64,000 nt of DNA from Anarhynchus alexandrinus (GCA_008711295.1 VUYV01000042.1:1443834-1507833); one strand, 5' to 3'; positions 1-13,673 are shown, counted from the first letter of the stretch. Made by a program: numbers and translations. The notes: generated from the sequence alone by a model not told the origin.

Positions 1-2446
1 GTTAAACCACTTCAGAAAAAGTGATGGGAGAGGGGATTGTGCTTTTGCGACAAATATCTACATATGCTCATCCTGGAGACCTGTCTGCAGTGGAGGATGA
101 GGCGTGCAGGGGTGTAGCAGGGCACCTACAGCTTGTGTAGGGAGTGGAAGACTCCTGTGAGTAGCAGAGCCTGGCTCTGCAGGGAGCTGGAAAGGGTCTG
201 TCCCAGGGAGCCACAAATGTGTTTGGAAACACTTAAATTGCTGGATTGTCAGTACTGGAGGAAACAAACGTTCTTGTAAGGGCCAGGGAGAGAGCTCTTT
301 TCCAGCATTCATTTTATCTCATTCAGAAGATCTGATTTTTTCATCATTTAAGTATTCTTCTTTTCTAGCTCATATAGTTGTGTTTAAATAAGGACTAGTT
401 TTGAAGAATGGAAGTCATTGGTATCTTCTAGTGCTAAGATAGTAAGATTCCTCTGCCCTAACTAAATGGTGTTCAGTCAAACTAGGCTCCTTTTGTACTC
501 TCTAGAAAGAAGTAAGCACTTCCTAAAAGTCATCTATTCATAAGCCTCAAGGATAAGTAAAATGAAGTGCCCTGCAAAACAAGTCTAGAGTGACCAGTTC
601 ACACTTGATAGCTAACTCCTAGTGTCCAAAACTGGGTGCTATGAATCCTTCCCTTCTCGTACTTCTAGTCCTTAATAATATTTTATATAAGCATAAATGC
701 AATACCTATATTTTTTGAAGACTGTACTTGGTTATGTCCCACAAGTTATCTCAGCAAAAACAATCAGACTAGTAATATCTTCTAAAGGAGAACCAAGCCT
801 CTAGACTATTCAGTTGTACTCATTTTTTTGAGGATTATTTTTTCATTTGTAATAAAAAATGTCATCATTAATAACACTGGATTTTTGTGAAAATAGAATA
901 TCCTAAAGTAGAAACCGAAGAAGTTCATACAGCAAGCCTATAGCTGCATGACTCTAGTGCAGTAGACATTAGATTCAAATTTAATTAAAGTTAATATTTT
1001 CTAACGTTACAAGTAAGATTTTGTAGTATTATCTAATGTCAATGACAACGGTTATTCAGCCTAAACACAGGAAGTAAACCAAAATTGGTATCAAACAATC
1101 TGATGAACTGTTTGAAAGAACAGCAAGCTTTAAAAATCTCCATCATAACTATATGAGTCTTAACAGAACTTCTCTGATCCCTCAACCATGCAAGGATGCA
1201 ATAATGTTCGTAAGTAAAGTAAAGCTAAATTTTTTGCCTTATTAAATTTACATGTCATGGAATAGAGTACACATACAAAGTGACTGCATTTACTATGTGC
1301 ATGTAATCCCAACAAAATCTGACATTCATAAAAATCTATGAGCTGAAGCCATTTATTTCTTAAATGATTTCTCCTACCAAAGGCACTGATGAGGCACTTT
1401 CCCAGAGCTGTCAGTGAAATGAGTCACTGTTGCTCTAGAATCAGGCACATGAATTCAGCCACAGGGATAAAGCGTGAAAGGGGGGCTACAAAGACAGGGC
1501 AAACAATCCACTAGATGAACAAGGATAGGTTTTTAGCTTGACATATGTGAATCATGGAAGTCTAAAAGACAGTGACATCAAAAGAAGTATCTGGGACTGA
1601 ATGTAAATGTAACCATATTTCTTAAGAGTGGAAGAAATCTTCATCAACACAGAACAGATGACCACAGGTTTAGCAACTAAAGGTATCAGAAAGTGTAAAA
1701 AGGAAAACAAAAAAACTAGGATATCAATGGTGATCCCACTAAAGTCAGTAGATATCTTACTAATTTAAAGGGATGCACACAGCCATGGTCATTTTCATTC
1801 ATTCTTCTCCAAAGTACCAATAAGTCTATAAATAAATCTGATTTTCACTAGAAGTCTATGCTTACAGCAAGTTTGAATGAAATGAAGTAGAATCTGTAAC
1901 TGAACTTTTGCAAAATGTTGGAAGAAACATCAATGTATTTCAATCAACATGTTTGAGGCTCGTTCTGTAAAGCCAGTAACACTTTCTTTTCTTGCAAAGG
2001 GCTATTCCAATAGTCAGCAAATTTAAACTCATTAGTCTTATCTGTGTTATTAACATAACTATGTTTTTGCTAATTCAGCTTAGTGTCCTCAGATCTCTAC
2101 TGCAAGTGAGAAAATATTTTGTTCAGTCATAGAAATGGGAACAAGTTCCTGTGCCTCGCCTCTGCAATCTGAAAGACCACGGAAGCCTTACCAAGTTTCC
2201 TTCACGAAGTGAGTAGTGCAATGTTAATCTCATGAAGTGCTATGCCTTGGAAAGAACTGTGGATGGAAAGGATGATTTCTTCAGGAGCAATGTGGTCCAG
2301 TTTGGTTTGGTACTATAAAAGCAGGGGTTAAGAAGGTAAATCCATCTAGTGAGCGAATTCTCACGTAAGTTTTGAAAAGCACTTTTAAACAAGCCAGCAA
2401 TATGGAAATTGCTGCTCACTTCCTGATGGACTGCAAGAAAAGTACT
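1..2446. other. Non-coding stretch, no feature recognised
   Basis: AT-rich sequence with stops in all frames; the longest open frames are under 90 codons and show no family motif. A segment near 2189-2256 has splice-like ends on the minus strand, but every frame inside it is closed. Nothing else can be supported here. Confidence 0.6.
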
Positions 2447-2451
2447 TGTTT
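2447..2451. repeat. Left target-site duplication of LTR copy A
   Basis: TGTTT directly abuts the TG end of the LTR and matches 3154-3158 exactly. Confidence 0.85.
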
Positions 2452-3153
2452 TGTTGTGGTTTAGGCCATCAGGTGAGCAACAGGTGCTCCCCCTAACCCT
2501 CTTCAAAGAGGGAGGCAGAGGAGGAAAAAGAGACTTATGAGATTAGAAGGAACTAAACTATTTTAATGAAATATTAATAATAAAATAAAAAGAAAACAAT
2601 GAAATATATACAAAACCATATCAAGCTCCCAGGATGACAATCACGACACAGGCTGGCACTGGGGAAGTCTCAGGCTGGACTCAGTGACGGGCAGGAACTG
2701 GATTCCAGATCTAAATTCAGGATCAGGATCAAAGGCACACGAACAGAGTCCTCCTCAGACATCGGCCATTGAAGCAAGAGAGCTGACCCTTTGATCCCTC
2801 AGCTTTTGTACTGAGCATGAGGCAGATGGGATGGAATACCCTGTTGGTCAGTTTTGGGTCACCTGTCCTGTCCGCTCCTCCCTACAGGTGGGACCCCTCT
2901 ACGCTTTTCTGCTTCTGACCCTCCAGTGGGGCAAATAACCGAGTTAGCTGCCCTTGGGTGTTATAGCAATAAGTATAGGCAAGAGCCTCTCTGCATACCA
3001 CGCCTGGGCATCAGCTATAAACATAGGTCTTATCACTCTGAGAGTGAACGGTTTCTGCACAATATGCTGTTAACTTCAGTAGTTAGAAGAGGCCCAGATA
3101 AAAAAGTAAAGTTACTGAACAAAATTGGTCCTGTTTTATCTCAAACCAGGACA
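2452..3153 (-). mobile_element. Solo LTR of an avian endogenous retrovirus (copy A)
   Basis: This is an isolated long terminal repeat of about 0.7 kb. Its plus-strand sequence starts TGTTGTGG and ends CAGGACA, so it has the TG...CA ends of retroviral LTRs. The five bases before it (TGTTT, 2447-2451) are repeated exactly after it (3154-3158), a clean 5-bp target-site duplication. It aligns end to end with 37767-38484, differing by eye at roughly one base in ten plus a short deletion near its left end. Read on the minus strand, a TATA-like box (TACAAAAGCT, 2801-2810) precedes an ATTAAA signal (2562-2567), which sets the orientation. No internal gag, pol or env sequence flanks it, so it is probably the product of LTR-LTR recombination. 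The plus-strand open frame across 2854-3177 is incidental, mirrored by copy B at 38184-38438, and should not be read as a gene. A 5-bp duplication fits ERVL-like or some other avian groups; I do not assign a subfamily. Confidence 0.88.
2801..2810 (-). promoter_or_regulatory. Degenerate LTR TATA box
   Basis: Minus strand TACAAAAGCT, where copy B has TATAAAAGCT at the same alignment position. The T-to-C change probably weakens the core promoter of this copy. This is inferred from the alignment; there is no expression evidence. Confidence 0.55.
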
Positions 3154-3158
3154 TGTTT
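3154..3158. repeat. Right target-site duplication of LTR copy A
   Basis: TGTTT directly follows the CA end of the LTR and matches 2447-2451. Confidence 0.85.
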
Positions 3159-6100
3159 ATGTGCATGTCTGCTTTGAGCCCCATTTTAAAAGCACCCAAG
3201 ACAAATTAAAGGCTTTTGTTTAGAAACACTTTTTGCATTTTTTATTTATCTAAATAAAAATCTCCCCTTCTAGCCTCAAAGAGGATTTCTTCTGTATTGA
3301 AAACATGTCTTCTTGTGAGAAAAAAAAGAAGAGAAGATTGGCTATCAGGAAAGAGTGAGAGACTTGCTAGACTTCAGCATATTTTAAATAGATACATTTG
3401 ATTTATCTACAGTCCCTCAGCATTTGTTTGCTGAGCAGGTAAATGTGTCAGCTGGCAAATATCACAGTAGATTACAGAGCGCAACAATGAAAGTTACTTG
3501 ATATTAATGGAGCAGCCTCTGAAGAGGTAAGGGCTAGTTCCCTATGAAGTAGCATGAACAAAGCTGGACTATAAAACTAACATGAGAACACTACAAGAGA
3601 TATCTGATGACATGAATGTTACAAAAAAAGGAAAGGTTTTCAGTGCTAGAAAGGTGACTTCAGAGGAGAAACAAAAGAAGTGACTTAATGATCTGAAATC
3701 TCAAAGCATGAATCCTTATATTTCACATTATGCCACTGTTCCCTTAAGAAAATTATCTCTTGGACTAGGGGAAGAAAGTTCGTTGCAGAGGTAGGAAATA
3801 TGACAGTGGCAAACACTGCTTGCACATTTAAAAAGGAATGGAAACCCCCTACAGACTAACAAGAATAACAACCTTTCATTCAATGAAGCCTCAGAAGGAT
3901 TTGAAGCTGTCATTTTGCCGGATGAAAGACTAGTGATGTATGCCTCTAAAGTAATGGGAAAAATACAGAAGTAGTCATGGAAGAAAGATTGCTATGAGCA
4001 TCTTGTAAATATAAATATATACAGAGTCATCTCAATTACCCAAATCACTAGCTAGCCAAACTCTCAATTACTAAAAATAAAGTATGTTCCCTGAAGCAAG
4101 AAGAGCAAACTAAAGAACATGGAGAAAGAGGACCTCCCTGAATTCAAGAGCAGGATATTATGCAGATGTCTCAAAGGTGGGCTTTGGTATCCTTTATTTC
4201 CCCAAGTCATGAAGAATTTTGATTTCACGCTGGAAGAAGCAAGACATTTTGTAAAAAACAGTGTCAGTCATTATAAATACAAGATATGGACTATTCTTGG
4301 GAAGCTATTTGTACCTGATGTTGCTTGAACTTGATGTTGTAATGAACACCAGATCTCCCCAAAGGCCACATCTGTTGTTGTCAGAAGTTATCCAAGTCTG
4401 CAAAAGTGTAGCTGTACACAACAGCTAAGAAAAACTAATTTTTTTTCTAATGCTTACTCAGATGCAAAGTTGAAATCCGTGACAGGATTTTATGTAACGC
4501 AATAAAAGATTGTATGAGGTAACAATCACTTAACATTGTGTGTTGCAAAATGCTGTAAACAAGTCATCAAGCACAAAGGAAGAGTAAAAGACATATAAAG
4601 GAAGAGCAAAATAAGTAAAGGCATTGAGTAATCATAAGAATTAAAGTTAGGTTTTTTTGGAATAAATACTTTAGTCCTGTGTACACAAAGGGGTCTGTCC
4701 ATATGCTCACATACGGAGAAAGATCCCCTAGAACCCAAGTATGACAGACTCAAATACAAGGAAAAACATGACAGAGGCATTAAAATTATGTAGGTTCCCT
4801 AAGCCACCTTGATCCAAGGTTGACTAAGTTTATTTGAGTACAGCAAGGAGGATTTTGCTGACAGGCTAAACTCCATTTCAAAACTGATAGGCTGCATAAT
4901 ACAGTACATCAAGTAGCACTGTGTTAATGCATTTTAAATGTCAACTCACATGCAGTGGCAGTGCAGACTGAATAAATACCAGAAAGCACTCCATCATTTA
5001 AACATCTGATTCTGAGCAACAATGATCCTTGCCAGAGGGGCAATCTCCTTTGCTGGCCATTGGATGTAATGGAAGATCCAAATTAGCCCCTGTCCTTCCC
5101 AATCCCCTCTTCCTTGAATACAGCCCAGCGAGTGTGCAGGTCTACCCATATGTTGCACAAGTTTTGAAACAACTACCAGTTTTACAAAACTCTGACCGTT
5201 TCAGCTGATTTACTTTCCCATTTCTATTTGCTTTTCTCCTAAAGGCCATGCTTTGCAGCTAGGCATCCAAGACGCTGTAGCCTTGTATGTAGTTACTTTT
5301 GATGATCCTAAATCAGTGATCAAAACTCAGACTGTGTTTTCTGTTTGGGTCTGTAGGAAACTCATATCTGGTCTGCTTTAAACCCACTGCTAATCAATAT
5401 ATCTCTGCAAATTAATTAATTAAATCCTTAAAGTCTGTTGTATGCCTTTTTGAACATACCCTTCTTTTTTCTTCACAAATCAAAAAGAATTAATAGAAAG
5501 GAATATGTCACAGTTCAGATAAGAAAAGAAACAAAAGGAAAAAGACAGCAGCAGCCTTGAAAGTCATCCATCACAGTTTCTGAAGTGTCATAAGCTCTTT
5601 GAGCATTTTTTTTTCCCTGTGTCAGTTTGCAGGCAGTGGCTCAGAGACCATTAAGGCTGGCAGAAAAGTGGCTAGCTATCTGTCTTGTTTCTGACCGAAG
5701 AAAACAGTAAAGATGGAAGAATAAGGATGACAGAAAGACTAAAAGTAGACACCTAGTTAAACAAAAAATTGAAGCATCAGTGACAGATGTGCTTAAATTC
5801 TCAAATGTGTTTAGATCTTTTCAAAAAGAACAAATGATATCGCACTGGAAACAGCTAAAAACATGTGGATTCCTTTCTAGCATTCCTGTTACAGCTGCCA
5901 GAGAGATTCTGATCTCAAAGTCAAAACCTACTGGAGGTACCTGGGACAGAAAGAAAACCTCCCAACTACTTCTTTTGTTCTACATAATGAAGCAGTCCAG
6001 ACACCCATTTTGAAATAGTTCTGAAATTAGAATAAAAGCATTGTTATAACAAACAGTTCCAGAATTACTGGGTGACAGGCAATTCGCATGATGGACTTGC

Positions 6101-6542
6101 ACTCCAAAAGAACAAAAGGAGATAGTACTTGCTAAAACTAATCTCTGGTAGACAAAATTTATTCAGCTGTGGTACCTTTATTGGAGTGTATAACTAAAAA
6201 CCAATGCATCTTTCTACTTAGTTTGACAGTACAAGTCTAAATAGATCAGAATTAACAGCAATTAAGTACCCACTGCAGTGTTCTAAGTTAAAAAGAGATA
6301 ATTTCAGACTCACAGTAAAATGTCCATAAAAAGGAAGCCAAGACAGAGTAAACAGTATGAGAATTACAGACAGATATATGTGATAAATAAGCTTTCTAAA
6401 TATAAACTAAAGTGCTTTCTGGTGGATGAACAAGGAGAGGAATAATCCTCTCATCTGTTTGTAATGTTTCAGGCAACATCTCTGACCTTTTTGTCTTGTT
6501 CTATGTTTGGAAATGTCAAAGCAACTTCTCAGCAACGTGAGA

Positions 6543-6560
6543 TTTAATTAATTAATTAAT
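6543..6560. repeat. (TAAT)n microsatellite
   Basis: About four tandem copies of a TAAT unit, read directly. A shorter run of the same unit lies at 5409-5424. Confidence 0.85.
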
Positions 6561-8453
6561 CCTTGCTTAACAAGAACTTACAGTCAAGCAAAGCCTTCAT
6601 TAAAGGATTACACAAGATCTGATACCCTTTGCTAAATTTCCTGGCTCTTCTCTGGGAGAGGTAAAAAGGTTAAAATTCTTGCAAACAAAGATGGGGCAAA
6701 GTCCTTAAATTACTATAATTAAGTAGTTTGAACTTACTTATCCACATGAAACTGTATTTTTCAGATTTCACTGTTTTTTACTTTCAAAATCTCCTTTCAT
6801 TTTCGTTTAAAATCAGTTTTTAAATCAGGCTACATTATTAATAACCTTTCAAATTAATGCTGTAAAACAACATATACCAATTTATAAAACTGAAAGAGTT
6901 TACTCTTCAGGATGTTTTAGGAATATATTTATGATTTATGCCAGGTTTGTTTGCAGTCTCCTCTGTCTTTCTTTCTGAGCTTGAATGAGCACAAAACTAA
7001 CGCAAACATTCCTGGAGCTTCTGCATTTAATCTACTGTCCTGTGAAAATAAGATAATTTACTCATTTCACTTCACTTGAATTAAAACTGTAACTGAGCTA
7101 AAACTAGAGTGAACTTCTGTATAAAACTTATTCTGAGTTTAAACTCAAGGGTATTTCAAGGGACCTAAGATTGGATTTAACACTGACCTACTATTTCATT
7201 GCTTTACCTCAGACCATGGAATTATTTTTTATTGGGAAAAGTGTGAAATGTATAAAGCTGAATTATTTCTGAGTGCAACTTTTAAAAATTAGAATGTTAT
7301 GGATTCCTGAAAACAAGAATGTCTAATGATATTGAGGGGTGGGCGTTAAAACACCTAAAATGAGCTCAGTGAATGATGGTTTCAAGGCAATGGGCCTGAC
7401 TCTCCACGTCCTGCAAAAATCTCAGGTTACTTTTGTTGTGCAAGTCAGAGGAAGTACTGATCTACCTAAATGGCCCTGCAGGTTCATTCTGTGAAGAAAT
7501 ATTTCTCTACCTCCTCTCATACTTGTGTTCAAAAGATAGCCATGGAAAACATTGCTACAACTGAGGCACTTCCATACTGCAGAGACTGGGTCTCCACAAG
7601 GAGTGTTCCTTTGGTCTAACCCTGCACCTGGATCCTCCTCAAGCATGTCTTGGCAGGTGGGAATTATCTGGATGGATGTATCAGACTGAAGTGTGCATCA
7701 GCAAGAGAGCAGAAACACATTTATGCATCAAGCAAGTACCAGTCTTGTTTTTGCATACTAAGCATACACAGCAAATACCCAGAAGTTTCATAGGAAGCTA
7801 CAACAAAGGAGGAAAGACATTGATGACACATGACAGATTGAAAAAAGAAGCAATGAAAAGGCTTGTTTTCATTTTTGTGCTGAAGCATAGAATGCATTGC
7901 AATGATAGAAATACTCTTTTTCTCCTAAATTTGTCTCCCTCACTGACTTCTTCATTAATAAACTTATTTATTTCTAGAAACAACTTTCTTTGTCTCCTTC
8001 ATATCTGGCTTCCTACTGCAGTTTCAATAAATTGTCTAAATGCCCTTAAAACAACTCATCTTTATAAGGCTAGATTTAACACGCATAACAGTCCACACAC
8101 CTACCTCCCTATGTTATCAAAACATTTCATTTTACCAATTACAAATTATGTATTTTAAAGATATCCTCTAATTAAGTCCTTATTTGGTAATCTCTGATGA
8201 TTCTTACTGAGTAAATAAGGATAAATGACTTAATACAACCTGCAATTAGGGCATTTTAAATGTCTAGAATTCACTACTCCATCTAATTATGCAATTATGG
8301 GGTGAAGAAGCAGATTCTTGACATGGTGTCTCCTATTCTGTCAATACTTAGAGAGGAATTAGTTTACAGATATTTGACCTTAGACATTCTACATCATTAT
8401 GTACAAAGTTCTCTATCAAACATAATTCCTTTTCATTTATGCTACGAATTGCA

Positions 8454-8493
8454 TAATAATATGAAGTACATGGTAATAATATGAAATGCATGA
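8454..8493. repeat. Imperfect 20-bp tandem duplication
   Basis: Two adjacent 20-base units, both starting TAATAATATGAA, differ at three positions. It is a local duplication in AT-rich DNA with no other visible feature. Confidence 0.75.
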
Positions 8494-9101
8494 TAATCAG
8501 AACATCCGTTATCTTTTTCTGCATTTTCTCACAAATTGACATTTTCCTCAGTTTTCACAATGTCCATGGCCTTTTCTGAAGTTATGAAGCTGAGATTATG
8601 ATGTAAATCTTCAGGTTTGGTTGTCTGAGCTCAGTCTTGTAACTTCATGCAAAGGTCTTTAGATGCAGTAGTACTGATGCAAAGAGTTCAGTCATTTCTG
8701 AAGGCATTTTTCTTTATATTCCAAAATACAGAATGGACAATGTTAACAACAGCAACAGAGACCCTTTTAATGAAAAGATAAACATGGCAAAAAGCAGCAT
8801 GTTGGCTTTTTGTCTAATAATTTTGGTTAAATGCCAAATCGGAGCTAGGCGAGAGGACACACAGGGATGAGGAAAGCATCTGAACTCCTGCTTTTCTTCT
8901 GAACAAATGCTCCTATTCCAGCATGATCCACAGCCCAGACTTCTCTACTTCAAAGGAAAGCCTAACTGAGGCAATGTTTTTTGTAAACCCACCCTTTGTA
9001 GAGTTGCTTCTTGTCCTTACCCAAGGACTAAAACTCCTGGACTCAATATTATTTTCAACCTGAAAACAATTTTGGGTTATCTATAGGTAATGAGCCACAG
9101 G

Positions 9102-9167
9102 AAAAAAAAAAAAAAACCAAAAAAAAACAACCGAACAAACAAACAAAAAACCCACCAAAACAAAAAG
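9102..9167. repeat. A-rich low-complexity tract
   Basis: A run of 15 A is followed by A-rich sequence with AAAC-like units. It has no LINE or SINE body attached that I can recognise, so it is listed as simple sequence. Confidence 0.9.
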
Positions 9168-12100
9168 AGGAAGATACTCTCCTTCCTCCTGAACACAACC
9201 CTCACAATTTCTGTGGAAGCTGGAGCTCCACGAAGCCAAGGATGCAGAAGTCATGGGCCAGAAGAACAGTATGCAAAGAAAAGACAAACTTTTAATACTG
9301 GTTTATGTGTAGACCTACAGGGTAGACATCTTTTTTTTCTCTCACAAAGTTCAGATTTCCATGACCTTCCTGAGCACTTACAGAACATCATACAACCTAT
9401 AGGTAAGGATAAATGCAACATTATAAAATGTAGAACAGTTTATCTGCTCTATGATGCTACAAAAAAATAGTGCAAAGATGCATAGATTTTTTGGAAGCTT
9501 CAGAAAGTCCTAAGTTTAACGAGAAAACATTTAACAGAAATAAAATTGCAGTACAAAATGTTTGAAGTCGTCAGATAATTATTAGGATTGTTATTGTTTA
9601 TATATAACAGCCTCCATAATGCTTTTTTCACTCTGCAATATTATCCATCAGTTCTTTTTCATCTCATAGTGTCTGCTTTGCATATTCAGAAGCTTGGCCC
9701 CACTCCTACCCGCTTTAGGTCAATGGGAGTTTAATGACTGCCTTGAATAACAGGATCAAGCCCATAATGGCTGTCAAACTAACAAAAATGTTTAATGCCT
9801 TTAAGTGAAATGGATGACCTTCTAACTTGCCCTCGTGAAAAATGAAGCTGGTACTCTGATATACATACCATACATGCTCATATCTTGAATTACCCTACAA
9901 TTTTGCTCTATGTGGTATCCATCATTTGTCACATTACGTTATTTTAAGTAGGCAACCTTGCAATCAATAGCATTAAACATCTTTCTTGGGAAGAAGTGCA
10001 TTACACAATAAATCTCAGTCAAGCTGACAGAAGGGATGTTTAACCCTCACTCCCTCAGATACCTCTGGCCGAAGTTTTAAAACCAAAGCCAAAAGTTAGG
10101 CAGAGTAGTACAAAATTCAGATGACCTTATTTTCAAGAGGGCTTGACAATCACAACCTTTGCTGAGCTCAGTGAACAGTGTGAGCTGCATATTTAACACC
10201 TGACAGCCCTGAAAAGCAGTTGCCCAAATACAGATTTAGGCCCTTAATCTTAGGCACTCAAGTTGAATCATTTAGATCTTTTTGCTGCAGTGGCATAATT
10301 CAAGTGATTAGCATATATTGACATACACTATATTAACCTACCTTTCAGCTGTCATACACTTAAGCAGATGGCTCTATATATCATTTGTTTAATAATCCAT
10401 ACAGTATTGTCCTTTCATTAATAGTTAACTACATGTGTTGGACAATAAATTAAATGAGTGATAGCATACCTTATAGAAAACATGGCAGATAGATAAACTT
10501 TAAGATGACACGTGATGCGTCAGCAATATCTAGTTCATTATGTGAGGCTATCAAATATTTTGGGGAAGTTTCTGAAGATGTAACTTTATGTTTGGATTTT
10601 CTGACCTTCAGAACTGGTATTCCTACTATTTTATTGCCATAGAAAGTACATGCTTACATCATAATTCCGGTTTAACAAGGCTTGCTTTCTGTGTTTCTTT
10701 CTCCACCCCGCCCTATTCCCAATGTGCCTGAGCACTCAACACCAATAAATGCTAAAAAGAATAATACGACCACGTCCAATTCAGGGTGTCAAAAAGGCTG
10801 CAGAAAGAAAACGTTTGAAGTTAGTACTAGGAAAGTAGTCATTCCTTCAAAGCTACAACACTAGCTGAAGCTCCAGAAACCCCAAAAGTCTGAGCCAAAA
10901 TTTCCCTTATTAGTCAGAAGTTTATACGACAATTGGAAAGTGTCTTTGAAGGTAGTTATGAATAGAGAAAAAAAAAGAAGTATAAAAGGGTGAGAATGAC
11001 TTATTTTACAGTTTTCAAAGCTGCAAAAGTATGTAAGTCTATCACAAGGTCAGTTTAGGGTGTTCCATAACGTATGGAGAAAACCAGTAAATGAACTGGG
11101 GTGATGTGAGCAGAAGACAACCATTTTTTTTTTATATTGTTTTACAGAAGAATATGCTGAACCTTTGAGAGGCAAACATAAAATTGGACAAGAAGTATTC
11201 TTGCTGTACTTGCTTATTGTAAAACAACCCTTCAACTGAAACGTTTTTTTTCTGTATTGAAATCTACCACAGTAACAACTGCATTATTTTGTTCTAGCTC
11301 CATACAAAAGACAGCAAAATCCACCGTCGTTCCACATATAGATATTATTCAAGACTGGGATTATTCAAGCTGAAATTCAAAAGTGAATATAAAAGATTAC
11401 TCCTCTGGTGTCACACTTTTGACTAAAAAATCCCTCTGGTTCTCTGGGTTGTGCTGATTTTTTTTATACAACTCCTAAGACTCACCTCCTGAGGCTGTTG
11501 TATACTTGAGAAGTAGGCAGAGAACCTCAGTAAAATCCGAACACTGCCTAACACTGTTCACACTGTAGGTTCTGGAACCCTGACTGAGCACCTGCATCCC
11601 AAAGGATTTCTGCCTCGGACTCTGTTAACGAATTAAGAGATACCTAATAGCTCATAGTTGAAATCTGCAGAAACTATGCCTATTGTCTCCCTTTCCTAGT
11701 TTTCACTGTTCAGCCATGAAGAATGTCCCATGAAAGACCAGGCAATGGTATGATGTGATTTTCAAGCCTCAAGCAGTTAACTCGCTCAAGCGCATTACTG
11801 TTGCACAATACCAGATCTGGGACGTGCACAGCCTCCGTCTACCCAGTCCTCGCCTGCCCTGGGGCAGGTACCGGTAACAAGAAGGACATAACAACAGGAC
11901 AGCAGCTTTATTTGCTGTGTGTGGCATACTGGTATCTATTGCCCAAAACCTCCCAGCAGAGAAGGGTGACCTATAGTCCCTTAGACCTGCTCTCATGCCA
12001 CTTTTCACTGTGATTTCCCAGTACCTGAAAAAAAAACCCAACCATGGACTAGTGGGAGAGCAGTGCTGCTCAGTTAAAAATCTGTAAAGGAATATCTCCC

Positions 12101-13425
12101 GTAATGCAGATACCAATTACCAACTTGATATTCGCATTGAGTGCAGGTTTGCAAGAGCGGTATGAAAGCTGCCAAATCCCAGCTAGGAAAAATCCTTCTC
12201 AGCTCTGTTTGACATGAACCTCTCCACAGACAGCACAAAACCTCTGAGACGTACAGGCCCAAAACAAAGCTCATGTCCCTCCTTTATTTGTGTCACAGAC
12301 AGCTTCACAGGCAGGAAGTCCCCAAGGGCTCAAAGGTGACAGATGAAACACGCTTACCTTTGCCTTTTCTTTACCCTACCCAGTCAGCACAATCCTAGAG
12401 CAAGTCATGGCCCATCAGTGAACCACCACAGAGGACTGAGTCACAGCAGTAGGGGATGGATCAAGGAAAGTTTTTGATAACTCTGTGAAAATAAAATCAA
12501 TTTGCAGGTTATTCAGAAACTTTTCATCTAGATTCCTTTCCTAAAGAAACAGGTGGGTGGATAATTCTGTATATGAACAAAGAAACATATTCTTATTGAT
12601 GTTAGAGATACAGAACTATAAAGTATTTCATATACACTAATGAGGAAACCTGTGATAAGCCCATATCTGTCAGAGTAAAGGTTTGTTCCTTTTTTCCTAC
12701 TGAGATGGTTAACTTCTTGCAGCCTTTCTTATTTACATTTTAAATAATGAAACACCCACGAGTACCAGGCACTTTTCCATTGCTGCTCTGTGCAAAAAGA
12801 ATATTAATAACGTTATTAATAAAGCTGGGAAGACTGCAATAAAATGTCTCTGCGCTTAAAACAAAGGAGCATCTTTAAGAACTCAGCAGATTTTCTGCTT
12901 TATGCAGGTTTGATAACACAAATATGATTAAAATGTTCTTTGCTAGTAGATTAGAAATGCCAATTTATGTAACAGAAACTGCCTAAAGTGTAGGCACATT
13001 TGTTCAAAGAGATTGCATTCCCAGTCAGTTACCAAACGCTTGTTTCATTGCCTGGTCCTCAAATCCCTTCTCACTTAAGCTGCTGCAAATCAGAATGGAA
13101 TAAATGCCACTGTGATCTTCACCAGTGGAGCTAGAAAATATAGGATCTATGGAGAATATAGGTCCCTCATGCAGAACCAGACATGTAATCTCAGCACTAT
13201 GCCAGAAGTTCCACTGCTAGGATTACAGCTTGACTTGTCCTCTCACCAGCTGCAGATCATGTTGATCCCACAGCATCTTTGAAAACGTGCTCACATGATC
13301 CAGTTATAATTGATGACAGGCATAATACATATGCTACACAGTGGATTGCACAATACATTGCAGGACTGAGGGCGCGTGGAAACAACTGGAACAGTGCTAA
13401 TGTATTCTGACACCTTTGTTTGGCC
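9168..13425. other. Non-coding stretch
   Basis: No coding or RNA gene recognised. Around 9705-9770 a phrase resembling old sauropsid interspersed repeats appears (TCAATGGGAGTTT followed by CAGGATCAAGCCC), but it is too short to classify. A strong-looking minus-strand donor (CAGGAG then GTGAGT) near 11480 has no convincing matching acceptor. Confidence 0.45.
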
Positions 13426-13462
13426 GGGGGGTGGGGGGGGGGAAGTGGAGGGGATGCGGCGG
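13426..13462 (+). repeat. G-run, potential G-quadruplex
   Basis: Seventeen bases that are all G except one T (13426-13442) are followed by further G clusters (GGAGGGGATGCGGCGGG). Four or more G tracts in so short a space can fold into a quadruplex on the plus strand. Whether it does so in the cell is not shown by sequence. Confidence 0.6.
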
Positions 13463-13645
13463 GCACATTTTTTTAAATACTGCAGGTTGCCATCAGGAAA
13501 ATAACTAAAAGGACATATTAAATTCATGCTTCACAGTCTACACATAGTGTTTTATATCTTTCCACAATGCTAGAGGAGACATTAGCTCAGGACATCAAAA
13601 GTAATTTATTTCACCTTATATGTGCTCTCTATTTTGCCTGGTCTG

Positions 13646-13673
13646 AAAAAAAAAAAACAACAACAACAAAACA
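13646..13673. repeat. A-run plus (CAA)n microsatellite
   Basis: A run of 12 A is followed by several CAA units. Simple repeat only. Confidence 0.85.

Larger units (their letters stand above)
3159..9101. other. Non-coding stretch
   Basis: AT-rich, with no coding motif. The longest frame (160 codons, 7676-8158 plus) has composition typical of chance translation and no recognisable domain or splice context. Small tetranucleotide (TAAT) runs occur at 5409-5424 and 6543-6560. A pair of splice-like sites on the minus strand bounds about 39 bases near 9023-9061, too short to call. Confidence 0.5.

Noticed and set aside
2854..3177. 107-codon plus frame with a similar frame at 38184-38438
   Set aside because: The similarity arises because both lie in copies of the same LTR. 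The frames are antisense to the LTR and extend into flanking DNA, so this is repeat homology and not a gene family.
4935..4970. 18-base minus segment with good splice-like ends
   Set aside because: Too short to assess. Similar pairs near 9.0, 19.5, 25.4 and 49.2 kb show they arise by chance in this sequence.
7676..8158. 160-codon plus frame
   Set aside because: Composition typical of AT-rich chance translation, no domain and no splice or promoter context.
9705..9770. Phrase resembling old sauropsid repeats (TCAATGGGAGTTT, CAGGATCAAGCCC)
   Set aside because: Too short and worn to name a family. A similar short phrase lies near 39440-39480.
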